Positions 26,001 through 40,000 of a stretch of 64,000 bases of DNA are shown one piece after another. The notes under the pieces are model-generated. The model ran no database searches. It was not told where the DNA came from and saw only the letters and a list, made by a program, of their open reading frames with translations. Both the position numbers and the translations under genes were made by a program. How positions within the stretch are numbered: the stretch's first letter is position 1; the number at the start of each line of letters is the position of its first letter. Source of the DNA: Brachypodius melanocephalos (taxonomy: Eukaryota > Chordata > Aves > Passeriformes > Pycnonotidae); assembly GCA_013398615.1 (NCBI GenBank), contig VZSR01002145.1, forward strand, positions 6,501,158-6,565,157, written 5' to 3'.

Positions 26001-29000
26001 CCCCCAGTAAGCCCATGAAAGGTCCAAAGGCAGCACTGGTGATCTCAAAGTCACTTCTGGTGACACTAAATATAATCTTAATGCTGTTTTCCCCAGATTA
26101 CCAAAATAATAACAACACTTGGCAATTTTATTGTGCTGTTCAGAAGAACCCTGCTCACCTTGGGCTCACATGGAGAACCACTGAAACACTGTGCAAACAG
26201 CACTGAACTTTAATGCCCCAGAGATGAGGGCGAGTGGGTCTGTCTGCTCAGATTGAGTGGTTAATGGTTACAATAAAGGCATTAACTGTCAGAGCCAAGC
26301 GAGTCAGAGGTTCCTGGTTTCTGGGCTACCAAAGGGCTCAGAGTATTTCAAAGCAGTGGCAGATGCAAGCTCCAAAGCCAGAGGGAGATCAGGATGAGTC
26401 CAAAGTTCAGCTCACTCAGATTTCAGATTTTAGTCCATGTGTCACATAAGACCACAACACAGCAGAGCAATTTAAGGTTTGATCAACTCTTAAGGAGTGT
26501 CCTTCTCCTTCCCAGGTATTGGGAGAGGTCCTAGACCCCCCCCCAAAATGAGTGCCAGCAGAATATGTTGCATTATGGGGCATGGAGAGCATGGATGGGA
26601 ATGGAGAGAGAAGGAGAAAAGGAAGGAAGCTGGACAGCACCTTCCCAGCTGGTACCAGGGAACAGGGCTACACACTCACATCAAGGATTTACAGCTCCCA
26701 CACTTGGATCCAGTTCCCACTCTAGATGTGGGAGAGTTCAGCTGGTGTACAAAACCTCCTCACCTCAGACATCCAAACTCCTCATTTCTCAGAACAAAGC
26801 AATAATCCCCCAATATTAGACCCCCTGGAAAGATTCCTCTTCCTCTCTTCTTTTTTCCATTTTTGAGAGATGTCCAAACTGCTTTTTCCTATAAAAATCT
26901 CTCCCCCTTCAATCCACGATCAAACTGGGCAGACTGAGGAAATGACATTTCTCAATGGCTTTGAATGGGAGTGTGGACCTGTACTTTTGTTGCATTCAGT
27001 CATCAATAAAGATCTGATTTAATTTGAGTATTGAACAAGGAATTAAGGCCAGGTTTTAATTTGGATCAATTTGCTTATCCACAGGAAACAAACTGCATCC
27101 TTTCCTATGGATAGAAGGATGGATGTCCCCTGGCAGGGGATGCTGTCCTAGGAAGCCCAGGCAGGTGATCAGGAGCCCTTTTAGGAAAGCAAGAGCATTT
27201 TTTTACAGCATTGGAAACAGCTTCTACCCCTAAAAAAAGCCCAGCACACCTGAAACTTCACTGCAGCAAATTCCAGCACAGAGGGAAGAACAGCAGAAAC
27301 TGTTTTGCAAGCAGGACACGCTGTGCTGCTGAGTGTGGGTCAGAACATTCCCTCCCTTGTGTAAATCACCCTCAATCCTTCAGTCCAACCTGATTACTCA
27401 ATCCCATGAAGTCCTGCAGAGCAGGAGCAATCATTTCCTGCAGCATCCTCGATCCCACTGCTGCAGCAGAGCTTTAGAGAAACTGGCACTTCCTTCCCTC
27501 CAGGGAGAAGTGCTGCAGGAAAGACTGGGAGAAGCAGCACTGGGTAATGTGTCAGGGAAATGCTCACAGTGGTGACAAGTGGCCTTACCAGCTTAGAAGA
27601 GACAAGTGCAGCAGGGGGAAGAAAGAGGGAAGGGTCCAGGGAAAAGGGGAGAGGCCAAATCTTCAGCTGGCATGAATTAGCTCTGCTGCAGTGGCATTGC
27701 TTCCAGAGATTTGAAGCCTGTGTTGAGCATTTATCCTCCAAACAATATGAAGCAAAAGACCACAGGAAAAATATTTTTTTAAAAAGGCAGAAGGTGTGTA
27801 ATCTGCTACTGGAAACCAAATAAGATGTGCAGAGACCTGGATTTTCTTCCTGGCTCTGTCATTAACCTGCAACACACCATCTGCTCCCCTCCTCCCCCAG
27901 GGTTTTCCCTGCACAGGAGCTGCACTGTTTACATGGGGCTTAGGAAAGGGATGCCCTGAGCATCCCCAGAGGCTCCTGGTGCCCCTGGCAGGTAAAACCA
28001 GATAGAGAAGAGTTTTCTCCCATCACTCAGATCATGCCCTGCTAGGTCTGGCCACATGTGCTTCTGCCTCTCCATCAGACAGTGCTGCCCATCCCTTGTG
28101 TGCTGGGGAATTAATGTCTCAGAGGTGATAAAACTGGTGTTTGGCCTCTCCAAGCAAAGCAGCCCATGATCAGATAAAACCCAAAGAATAAACCCGGCCT
28201 CTCCATCTGTGAGGCTCCAAAGAGCTCCTGACCACAGAACCCTTCTGCTTTTTGGGACATAAGTACAGGATTGGGCATAACAACAATTTGTGCTTTGAAA
28301 GAGAAATGCAGAAACTATGAACTTACCCTGTGGTATCAGCTGCTCCTCTGCACCTCTGTGTCCTTTAGAGTCTGCTTAAGAAGGACAGAGTTAAAAAAAT
28401 AGGAGAAAAACAGAGAGATTTGAAAAATTAGGTCTCTTGCTGCCAAGTGGCTCAGCCAGAGTATATATATTATCTTAATACTCAGAAAAATGTATTCTGT
28501 TGATTAACAAGCTGATCAGAAAGGCCAGTGGTGCAGCTGTCTCAACAGCACTGATTGCTTTTAAATGATTGTCTATTCTCAGCCCTGTCACTCACAGAAG
28601 GAATAACCACCCTCACAAACAGTAGCAAGTTTTCCTGGACCTCAGCCTGGAGAGGGATCAGCCAACCCAGAGCTATGGGGTCATCCAGAAACCCTTCCAG
28701 AACTCACAGCATCCTGTCCATATCACCCACCTTTGTGTCAGGGCCCAGCAGCCTTCCCTTGGTCCATCCAGCTTGGTGGCATACAAGGTAGGGCTGGGAT
28801 TTATTTTGGCTGAACACCCAGAAGCAGGGCAAAGCAGAGAATGTTTCACAAAAGGCTCAGGGGAAGGGGTGGGAGGGACAGAGGTTTAGCTTTCCACAGC
28901 CCCAGATCACTCAGGTTTGACTTCCACCCACTCCAATATCCCACATGATGAAAGATCTCCTGAGATCCCTGTAAGAGAACCTGGGGGCAGCTTTGAGCAG

Positions 29001-32000
29001 CAAGTCATGGCATGGTGCTGAAATCATGCAAAATGGGCAGCTGCCCTCCATCCTGAATTGTGTGGAGTTCCCTTCACTCCACCAAAATCCATGCTGAGTT
29101 TGTTTGTCTGGCTTTGAATCGTGGACACAGAGTGGTGTGGGGAGGGAAGGAGGCCAAATACAGACCCAGGTCCATGAAATATCCCCACAGCTCTTCAGCA
29201 AAGCAAGTATTTGAAGCCCACAGAGGTTGGGGCTCCAGCAGGCAACCACGTGTCAATGAGCAAGTGAACTGATTATTTCTCTTTGCTGAAAGACACTGTC
29301 CTGGCTCAACACGCTCCAGTGCATTCCTGATTCCTTTATTACACCACAGTTATTATTCCACACCAGGTTAAATAAATCAAGGCCAGAAAAACAAAGGGTA
29401 ACAGTGAGCAAGGACACACACAGCCTGGGATCTGGCTGACACAACAGGCTCACACACAGCTCAGACATCACCCCCTGCTTCAGGAGGTGACCACCAGTAG
29501 CCACCTGGCTTTGCTGCAGGGGGAGAAGGTGCTGACCCTGCACCATGGGCTGAGCCTGATCAAAGGGAAGCTGCTCTGCCTGGCAGCACTGCCAGAAGCC
29601 TGGGGGAGAGGCAGCCACTGTTCCGTGCCCAGCAGGACATGAGCACGTGTAAGGAGCCTCCAGGAGGAGAGAATTGGCATGGAAAGTCCAGAACCACCAG
29701 CATTTTGCTGGGCTGACTTTGGTGCAGCAAAGTGCAGGTGCAGAGGCACTGCCAGAGCAAAAATAAATGACATGGGAAAGGCAGAATGAGCAGATAATGG
29801 ACACTGGGGGAAAGTGCTCTAATTCAGTTCCTGGCAGCACTGGCTGTGGTTCTGACAATACTTTGCAGAACACATTGTCAGTGAACCTCCTTCCATGTTG
29901 TGGCACCATGTCAAATCATAAACAGGGACAACATCTGGACTGTTTTGGTCGCTCCAAGTCTGCTGCAGTCAGGAAGGGCTGCCATAATAAACTGTTTAGG
30001 ATGAAAAAATGAAAAGAAAAATGAAGACAAAAGCAAAGTAGGTCCTAAAGAATAAAGAACTGTTCTGGGAGCAAGCAAAGCAACAGACAGCTTTGGAAGC
30101 AGAGAGCAGGGATCTTGAAAAAAGATGCCAAGGTCAAGAAAATTCAATGCATGGGGATCTGTCTGGCCAAGTGGGCTCAGAGGGAGTTTTCTTATAAGTG
30201 TATTTTTTTTTCATGCCACAAGAGGGATCATAAAACAGCCCATTGTGTTTATGGCAAATTTAGAAAATATAAAGCAGACTGCAACTGATGCTGCTATCCA
30301 TGGGAAAGTTTTTGTCCTAATAAAACCAAGAATGACCCATGCAGCCCATCCCTCTACCCTCCAGAACTGCTGAGAAATTATGCATTTGGTTCTCAGAGGA
30401 GAGCAGGAACTGTCCCACTGTGATCCTGATGGCTCTCTGGAGTTTCCTCAACAATGTTTAGATGTGTCCAGACCTTAAAATACACAACCTTTGGATTAAA
30501 GCAAGCCCACTGAAACACACAGGCAGGCACAGTGGCCCTGTTGGGGTTAACAGAACTCGAACAGACCCAAATTCAGGTCCCAGCAGACGTTTGTGCCAAC
30601 AGAAATCGTGGCTGCCCAGGCCACCACAGCTGGCAAAATGGATTTCTTCCAAGGACATCCCTGCTCTGCTCAAGGAACTCAAGGAAGGGCAGAGACCTCC
30701 CAACCTCTCTCCTGTGCAGCTTCCAAGGATAGAGCAGACCCAGACTCCTTTTTAGCTACCCCCAAAGGTGTCGTGTTGATGCCTTAAGTTTTACCTTTCA
30801 TGTTTTTCATGTTCTGCGCTGCCCAGGGGTGCAGCTCTGAGCTCACAGTCAGGGTCACTCAGCTCTGCACACAGCACGGACACAAAACAAATCCTTTTCC
30901 TGCTGCACACCAAGGACAACTTTCAGCCCCAAAGCACAACCAAGGGTGGCTGAAGGGAGGAACAACAAGGATGGGACCTGACAAGCTGGAGCTGGAATTG
31001 GACAATTAAACCCCAATATACAAATGCACCAAAACCTATAAAAGTGTGAGACCTCATGTTTTTCCATTTTGTGACCATTTTGGGTCCACATTGGGTGCAG
31101 CCCTGGTCAGGCCCTGTCCTGCCTCAGGCGCACCCTAAAGGCCTTTCAGTAAACTCCTACTTTACTCTTTAGCTCTGCCCAGTGTCTGTGGCAGGCCAGC
31201 CCTCCCCAGGCCCCGGTGCAGGGTGATGTGGTGAGGAGCAGGCCGGCCTTACCAGCAGCTGCCCCGTTTTTCCTCAGGACGGTGCCGGGGTTCAGCAGGG
31301 GGAAGGCGTCGGGCAGCAGCTCCTCGTACCACGTTGCTGTGGTGCCCGGGATGGGCAGGTTGTTCTCCAGGCCTGGGCTCCTCTCCGCAGCCTCCAGCAG
31401 CAGGATCTGCACAGGGCAAGGTGGGGAACACACACAGGGTCAGCTGGCTCCCACAGCGAGGTGCTCACAAGGCCGCAGCTGTGGGTTCAGCCCCCCCAGA
31501 GGGGCCCTTCACCCCATGGATGGTCCTTGTGGGGCCCTTCCCGCTCAGGATATCCCATGGGCTGTCACCTGCAGGGTGTCAGGCATGGTCTCAGTTCCTG
31601 AGGAGCTCCTGAAACTCCTCTTCTTGCCAGACGGGGCTGGGGATAACTCTGCTCAAAGACCACGGGATTTTGGCATAAAAGCTTTATTGGTTTTAGGAAA
31701 CCAGCATCAATTAGCTGGGAAGCTGCTGTGTTAATTGGGAGTGTGTCCCACACATACTCTCCTTGGGGAGGACTTCACTGCCTGCAGAGGGACTCAGCCT
31801 CACTTGGGACTGTGTCCCTGGTGACAAACATGAGACCAGAGGCTGCTGTTGGGACACAGCATTTCCCTGGTGTTCAAACCCAGAGCCAGAAAACCAGAAA
31901 TTACTGGGAGCCGGGACAAGGTGAAGGGCTGTGACCTGCAGGCCCAGGGTAGCAACAAGAACCGGTTGTACAAGCACAAATACCAACCAAATTAAAGATG

Positions 32001-33969
32001 ATGGAGAAGATGAAGATTTTAAAGAGTTGAAGTGCTTTAACTTTGAAGCAAATTTTAAAAAAATTAAAAAGCAGGTTATTTACTCAAGAGGCTCTGCTTA
32101 GAAGCAATAGGGTATTATTAAAACTCACAGGTGTTTCTAGGCCTTGCAAACACACAACGTTCAAGCAAACCCACATCCCAGCAGGCATCCCTGAGGTGTT
32201 TGGGCCATTTACAACCCTCTCTCCTTGGCAAAGTGACCCCAGGTTCCCCGTGTGATCCAGGCTGTCCAGCAGGCTCTGCTCCCTGCCCACTGGTAGCCTC
32301 TGTGAAACTGGGAGCTGGTCTCTAACATGGGAACATTTTTCTAGGCATGCAACACTGGAGTTTGTCACAGCATCATCTTTTCCTGTTTGAAAACCACCTA
32401 AGCAATACTAATTTAGGGATAAGGGAAATAAAAAGGAAATATGGCTCAAACTTTCCACTAAATCCCTAGAAGTTTCAGCCTTTACACACTGTGTTGTCTT
32501 TACATAATGAAGTCACACTGCAATTATAAATGAGAGTGACTTGGCTCCACTTGTTTGTTTTTAACTTGCAGTTATTACAAGGTTTATCACTTCTTTATTG
32601 CAAGGCCTGGTGAGAGCCAGTACTGCAATAGTGCCAGAAATGATGAACTTCCTGCAGAATGTAATGGCCTGATGGGGGTGAATCAGAAACTAATTAAACT
32701 GGGAGCTGGGTTAAGTGCAAGACAACTCAACCTCACTCTTGAAAACAAGAAAAATTCTTCCTTTATTGCAAGGATCTCTATTTACAGATCCAGAGTCCTG
32801 CTTTCTGAGTACAGCAAAGAGGAGTAAGGTCACAATGCTTTTCTTCACCAGCTTTGACTGATGCCAGGCAGGAAGGAATCAGTTCCATCTGCCTCTCGCA
32901 CTCTGTGCTCCTACCCAATGATTTATTCATCAGACTTTCCAGGAAACGTGTTATCAGTTCAACAAACACTTAAGCATGTGCCTTACCACAACTCTGCTTA
33001 ACTCCCATTGCCATGGGACTCAAGTGTGAGCTGAAGACCTTTCCTGAATCACTTTATATTATTTATTATATCATCCTTTCACTTCCCCAGCTAACAGCTG
33101 GATGTGCTGGGGCAGAGAGGCAGAGTAACCCTGGAGGTGGCAAATTGGAGGGGCTGCAGCCAGGGCAGGGGTGGGATGATCCTGCTGTGAGGAAGGGGCA
33201 CACAGGGGCTGTCTGGGACAGCGCTCTGCAGAGCTGTGGGAACAGGGATATGAAATCCCTGCAGCCATGGTCAGGGCCCAGCAAACCACAGGGGCCTGTG
33301 GCCCTCACGGGCGGTGCGAGCACGGCTCTGCCGAAGGTCACATCTGGAGTGGAACGGCTCCAAATCATGTTTATGGGTGATAATAAAAATGTGTTACCAC
33401 ATAATCAACACAAAACAGTGGCAATGGTATCCTTTTCATTAAAACAACATGTTTTAAATGAGCACTCTGCTGATAAATGCTGTAAAAGCTGTAAAGCCAT
33501 GCACAGGATAATCCAGCATGCGCTGTTATAAATTGACTATATATACTTTGCAGTCATTAAGGCTCAAACCATAGTAAGAAGTTTATTTTCCCTGGGCACG
33601 AAATGATAGAGGTCAGGAAGTCTCCAGACTTGAAATTGCTGAGAAATTCTAGTTTTTACGATTAGGACTGAAGAAATGCCCAAAAGAAATAAAGCAGAAA
33701 GAAGAGAGGTCTCACATCCGTGAGATCTACACAGCCAAACTAAAGAAGGAGAAGCACAAGGGATTTAGTCACATTCAAAAATCTCAAACTACACATGGTT
33801 CTTTCAACAAGGAGTGTCCTCTCACAGCTCACACAGCCCAGAGCACAAATGGGCTCCTTACACATTATTGCAATAGCACTGGAGCCATTCATCCATTTTC
33901 TGTCACGTTCTGCTTTTCTTAAGGCTGCCATTGCTGTAGTCAGGGGACTCGAGGAGAATTCCCACTTTC

Positions 33970-34036
<67 letters not shown>

Positions 34037-37000
34037 AAAAGAAAGTTTCGAGCCCTCTGAGTAAACTGCTGGAAAATGATACCACAGAGGCTCACAGCCA
34101 GAAAGAAAAATAGCAAAATGTGCAGTGTATTAAAGTCTAAGTACTAAAATCTTGGTGTTTTCTAGTCAATAGGGTTGAGGTAGAGAGAGGGATAACATCA
34201 AGGGAAGAATGAGTGGTTTTCACAGGGAATTCTCATTGCAAGCAGTGCCCACCTGTGTTGCTGCTACAACCTCCAACACAAAAGTTCTGCCTCCATGAAG
34301 AATGGAAGCAGAAAACATCTTCATGCCACCAGATAAATGAAATATGTCTTGGAGCTGTGGGTGATAGCACTCACCAGCCAACCAGGGAAGGCAGAGAGGA
34401 GGACAGTGGTTGCTGCCTGTGGTGCCAGGACAGCAGATCCCTGCAGGACACAAAAACTCCTTTCCTCCTCACCTTGCAATGTGCAGTCTGAGTTGAAGGA
34501 CGGCCTCAACTCAGCAAAACACTCAAACTTTTGTCTTTCTGCACGTATGGAAGGAAAAACTCAAATCAGCCTAAATGGCCTTGCTGAACTGGAGCCTCTG
34601 GCAAGAGAGGTTTCAGCAGCGCAAGGGTTTGTCTCTGGCTCCAGATCCCAGGGCTCAGACACAGCTGAGCTGGGGCAGGAGCTGGAAAATGGGGCCACCT
34701 CTGCTGCCAACAGCACGCGGGAGCGGGGCCGGCCACGGGAGCCACGAGAACGCTCAGAGGATGGAAAAGGATGGAAAATGCAACTGCTTCCTCAGCAGGC
34801 ACCTTCTGCAGGAAATCAGGGCAGAGAAGAGACAAAAGCCCAGGCTGCCTGCAGCATCACCCTGGGGTCCCACCCCTGCCAGGCTCCCAGGGCGGGCTCT
34901 GGCTCCTGCTCCCCTCCCGGGGCTCGAAGCCTGGCCGTGGATCCCGCTCTGCTCCCGTTCCTCCGTGGGGACACCAACATTGTGTGCCTGGAGCTCAGTC
35001 CCAGCTTACTCAACCCACCTCCTCCTTTTCCATTTGCCAGCATAAACTTTCTCCACTTCAGACAAATACCACATTTCTTGCGTCAGATCAAAAGCTTGGG
35101 CCAGGGACAATGGAAATGGGAGGACGGTTTTCATCTTCTTGAGATGTTCGGTGTCTGAGGACTTTTTTTGGCTTGTAGTGGCTTTCCAGAACCCTATTTT
35201 TGTTGTTCCCACTCATCAAAAAAAAAAAGATTTCACAAAGGCAGCCTCCTCCCATCATCTGTCCTCTGCTCACATTCCTGATGTCCTGTAACTAGGTAGG
35301 TGTTAGAGACAAGGAGAGAGCAGCCAGGCTTCCAAAGATTTAAAAGTTGATATGACAGGGCTAGGAATGCTTTTTCTTTGGATAAAAAAATCCAGATGGA
35401 TATTATTAATTAATAAACAGGGGATATTTGGTCTCTTGAAGCATCGGTGGAATTAACTCCCTTCCATCCCACTCTAAAGAGGAGGAAAAGAAACTGCATG
35501 AATCCAGCTCATCAGCTAAAAATTCCAGTGTAAAGTAAGATTCCCTTGATCTTGTAGAGACACAAGCTGATTAATAATGGTAATTGCATAACTTGTTGGA
35601 TATATCTTTCTTCATAGCAAATTATTTGGCAATATGAGAGTTTTTTAATCATTCATCAAGACAGACCTAAACAGGGAGTTTTACAAAATGTGATGGGGAA
35701 TGGTCTCTCTCTCAGCAATGAGCAACCTGTGAACACAAGGCTCCACCACAGACACAAATGCTTGGTTTCCAAAGCCAAAAGCCATCCAGCAAGTGTCCAC
35801 CAACATCTGAGGAGCTGGATGCCCAGAGAGAACCTGGGTGACTTCAAACTTACAACATCTCAGAGGCTTTGGCCAAAGGGACAAGATAATTAGTGCATGG
35901 AGGAGTTCTCGTTGCACTGATAAATTATGGGGGCAGCACTAGCTGATGTCATTGTAGTGACTCAGTGCAGAGCAAAAGGTGAGGTTTATGTCATCAGATA
36001 ATGATGGAAGACACAAACATGGACCAAAGGCTTCCATCAGGTAGCACAGTTCTTGTGCTTTCTACAGAGAGTGCTACAGGATTTCCAAAAACACGATGGA
36101 AAAGCGACTCTTTCCCCAGCAGGCACCTTCTGGAGGGAAATCAGGGCAGAGAAGAGACAAAAGGCCTGGCTGCCCTCCCAGTTCAGACAAAACACAGACA
36201 CTGTCCAGCAGTTCCTCACACCCTCGAGGCTTTGCTTGAGGGAGCAGCTGGAAGGGAAGGAGTGGCTGTATCCAGTAAGGCACCCAGGGAGCTCCTCTGC
36301 TCCCCAGTGGGATTTACTCTGAGGCCCCCAGCTTGCCACAGCTGGTACCCCGAGGAGCCAGATGTGGATAAGATCCAGCAATCCTTCAATGTACACAAAG
36401 CAAGGGAGCTCAGAGTGAAATCACATTCGTCGTTGTGCCTTTAAAACATCTGATAAAAATACATCATCACTCAAAATCACATCATTCTTCCTCCCCAGGT
36501 ATTGCTGAGACCTGCTGGGGGTGTAGGAGTGCCAGGGATGTGAACCTAGACCAGCCTGAGGTGAATTTAGTCTCAACCAAGTGTCCCCTGTGCCCAGCAA
36601 TGCCTTTGGGATCAGCTCTGCTTCCCCCAGGTGAGGAGCCCTCAGCTCAGGGATTCACCTCAAACAGGCTCAGATGCCTCATGTGCTCTTCTCCACAGAG
36701 CTCCAAAAGCTGCTGGGAGAGAGCAGCACGAGGGAAAAGATGAGACTGGGCCTTTCCTAGCTCACCTGGGTGCAAGCTGAAAGAAAAAGACCCAAAGCTG
36801 TTTTTATCTCACAGTGGTACTTTACTTAAGAAACTCCCATAGAATTTCTGATGAGAATCAAGTGGAAATTCGAATGTTTGGACACCAAATTACAAAAGGA
36901 TCTGAGCACATCCCTTGGGCTCCTCACACACCTCCCTTGACAAAATCTGCTGTTTGTCCACAAATGTATTTGTCTTAAATAATCAAAGCTTGTAAACAGT

Positions 37001-40000
37001 GTCCCCAGGTATTAAACACACCAAAAGTATCTCCTAATGCAGACATAGGATTTGCTTGGCAAACTTAAGTTGCATGTCAGGAAAAGAGAATTTTGCAAAG
37101 TTATTTTATGAAAATATTAAATCCATTTGACTAAAAATGCCAAGCTTGTAACTAAAAGGCTTTGTGGGAGGGAATAGTGGACAAGGAGGCCTTTGCAGGC
37201 TGTTGTTCTGGCAAACGATTTGCAGCATTGGCCAAACACATGGAACAGTCTTAGGGGACAGACTGCTCCTTCAATCCAACAGTGATAAGAAATAAGGTCC
37301 AAGAATTACTAAATTTGAGAAGGAAAGGATTTTAACCATCATTCTGAAAGACAGCAGGATGCCCAAATGAGAGAGGGGTCAGTAGCCAAACTGCTCCATT
37401 ATCAGGATTATTGCAAATCAGCAAAAAACCAAGAGATAGATGCAAAGTTACACAAAATTCAGTTTGCCCACCCAGTCTGGATTCAGAGTTCCTCCTTGTA
37501 AAAACACTTAGAAAGTTGCATTTTATTCTTAGGGACATTTGAGTCATTAACCAACCTACAGCAACTCAGCGTTAAATTAGAAATTTCACAGGGATTGATT
37601 CCAGGTTGTTCCTGCTACCAGAAACCAGCCAGTTATTATACAGCAACCTGTGAAACAGCACAAATTCTCCTTAAATTCAATGTACTGCTGGAGCTGGAGA
37701 AACAGATTCTGCACAGAGCCATCAGGAAACCTTAGGGATTAATAGGTGAAACATTTTCCTGTTCAGAAAGGAAAGGAAATACCTGCTTGTGGCTATCACA
37801 TACTGAACATGGAAAATCCATGGAAGTCCTTGAAGTATCAATCAACTGCTCATGTCCACCCTGCAGAGCCAGCAGCAGCCTCACAGCCAAGCAATTCTGG
37901 TTCCCCTCCCAATCTCTCAGCCATGGCACAGCACCATGAAACATTTGCTATCTTCCAAATATTTCTCCCCTACAGCAGGGAATTGTTTTATTGTCTATCA
38001 GAGAAAGGAAAGAAAAACCCCATAAAACATCCCAGACAGCTGCCAGTATTTCATGTAACTGCCTGGGAGAAGAGGGAGATACAGGAATATTTCATACAAT
38101 GATCACATTAAAACTCCAAGTAATGATGCTTTACCATCCAAAGACATGGCTAGTGAAGGTGCTGTTGGTAATTTGTCCTAAATAAATGGGCTGATTTCAG
38201 AAAAATAGCAATGAATCGATCAAATTCTGTGCACTGTACAAAGACTTTCTTTAAAACCTTTCAGAATCTTCTGTGTGGGGAATCACATTACAGGGGCTGT
38301 TTTCATGCAAAAACTATGCATGTCATTTATCAATCACACAATGAATCCATGAGACACTGGGTATGTAATGCTATCTCCAGGCATTAAAGCTGGAAGTGAA
38401 ATGCCACGAGCTTCACAAGAGCGGTGTCAGGAGATGAGGCTGGGTTAGATCAGCTCAGATCAAGCTGGACTCCAACCCAAACCTGGGATTAATATTGTGC
38501 TGCCCAGAGCTCTGTGGTGGTGCTCACTTAGAGAAGCTGGGTGAGCAAAAGGAGCAGAAATTTGTGTGCAGCTGCATGCAAATCTGCCAGTCCTGCAGCC
38601 CTGCCAGCCCCACCTGCAGCCCTGCCTGCAGCCCTGCTCCCTTTCCAGCCTGCCTGCAGNNNNNNNNNNNNNNNNNNNNNNNNNNNNNNNNNNNNNNNNN
38701 NNNNNNNNNNNNNNNNNNNNNNNNNNNNNNNNNNNNNNNNNNNNNNNNNNNNNNNNNNNNNNNNNNNNNNNNNNNNNNNNNNNNNNNNNNNNNNNNNNNN
38801 NNNNNNNNNNNNNNNNNNNNNNNNNNNNNNNNNNNNNNNNNNNNNNNNNNNNNNNNNNNNNNNNNNNNNNNNNNNNNNNNNCATCCCTGCCAGCCTCACC
38901 TGCAGCCCTGCCTGCAGCCCTGCTCCCTTCCCAGCCTGCCTGCAGCCCTGCCAGCCCTTTCTGCCTTGGGTAGTGCTGTCACCCCCGAGGTTTGTCTGGG
39001 CTCAGTCCTGTGACACAGGAGGGCAGCACCAAGCTCAGGAAATTTAGGAAGGGCTGAACACACTTCCCATTAAGACGCTGTGCAAAGGGAAACCTTTGCT
39101 GTGAAATAAAAGCAGGGTTTGCTCTGCTGTCCCACCAACGAGGGTCCCGTGGGGTCAGGGGGTGTGGTGGGGATGCAAACCAAGATGTCACAGGAGAGAA
39201 AAAAAAGAGTTGGCATGTTGAGGCTTGGGGAGGGGGTAGTTTTCTTCCAGTCCACATCATTTCTTGTCCTGGACCCCAGGATGGTCACCATCCTCCCTGA
39301 CGTAGATCCTGTGCTCTGTAGAGCTCAGCACCATCAATCAAGCTTTCAGAACTCTGGCACTCAGTGTGCCCGTTGTGGAGCACATGAACTCCATCCTGGG
39401 CAGACAATGTGGCAGCTGGAAAGAGGAGATGAGGATGGAACCTGATTCCACCTGCCTTCACCTCCCTCCCGGCAGAAACACCTCCTACAGGTACAAGGAC
39501 ATCCTAGGGCAGCAGGAGGAAGGTGTGAGGCACATGAAGAGCTGGTTCTGCTGCAGCTGAGCCAAGGCTCAGCCTCTCTCCTCCCCAAGGGCAATAAAAG
39601 CACTGGTCCCTAATGAATCATTTTTCATTCCATTTGCTCTGTGTTTATTTTCGCTTTTCACCTTCTGATCCAACTCTCATATTACTAAAATCAGAGGGTG
39701 ACTTTTATTACCTCATTTGGGCACTGATGTTACAATTTGGATGAACCAGTTCACCCTTGTAATAAGAAAGATGAGAGCATTGCTGGTTATATCCCCATTT
39801 TTAGGGGGTGCTGCTATAAAAGCTGAAGAGGATTGGGGAAAGAAGAAACCTCAGGCTGGTTTTCCCGTTGCCATCCCCTGACCTCACTTTGGTCATTCTG
39901 GGCTGAAATTCAAAAGAGCAAAAACAGCAAAGTGCCTCAACTTCAGCCCCCTCCAAAGGGAGCAGTAGTGTGGCAGGAAAATCCAGCTCTGCTTGCGAGG

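Noticed and set aside
29253..29909. 218-codon minus-strand open frame
   Set aside because: It lies in the intron between two certain exons. Its Cys/Ser/Pro-rich translation has no pattern of a known family and no exon-like boundaries.
33903..34085. Open frame encoding a long poly-Phe tract
   Set aside because: This is the complement of the 62-A run and not a protein.
34337..35158. 273-codon plus-strand open frame
   Set aside because: No domain or recognisable family, and it runs through CpG-rich intronic sequence and one copy of the duplicated module. I treat it as chance.
38495..39047. Pro/Ala/Cys-rich open frames crossing the N gap
   Set aside because: They are readings of the 61-bp minisatellite plus undetermined bases.
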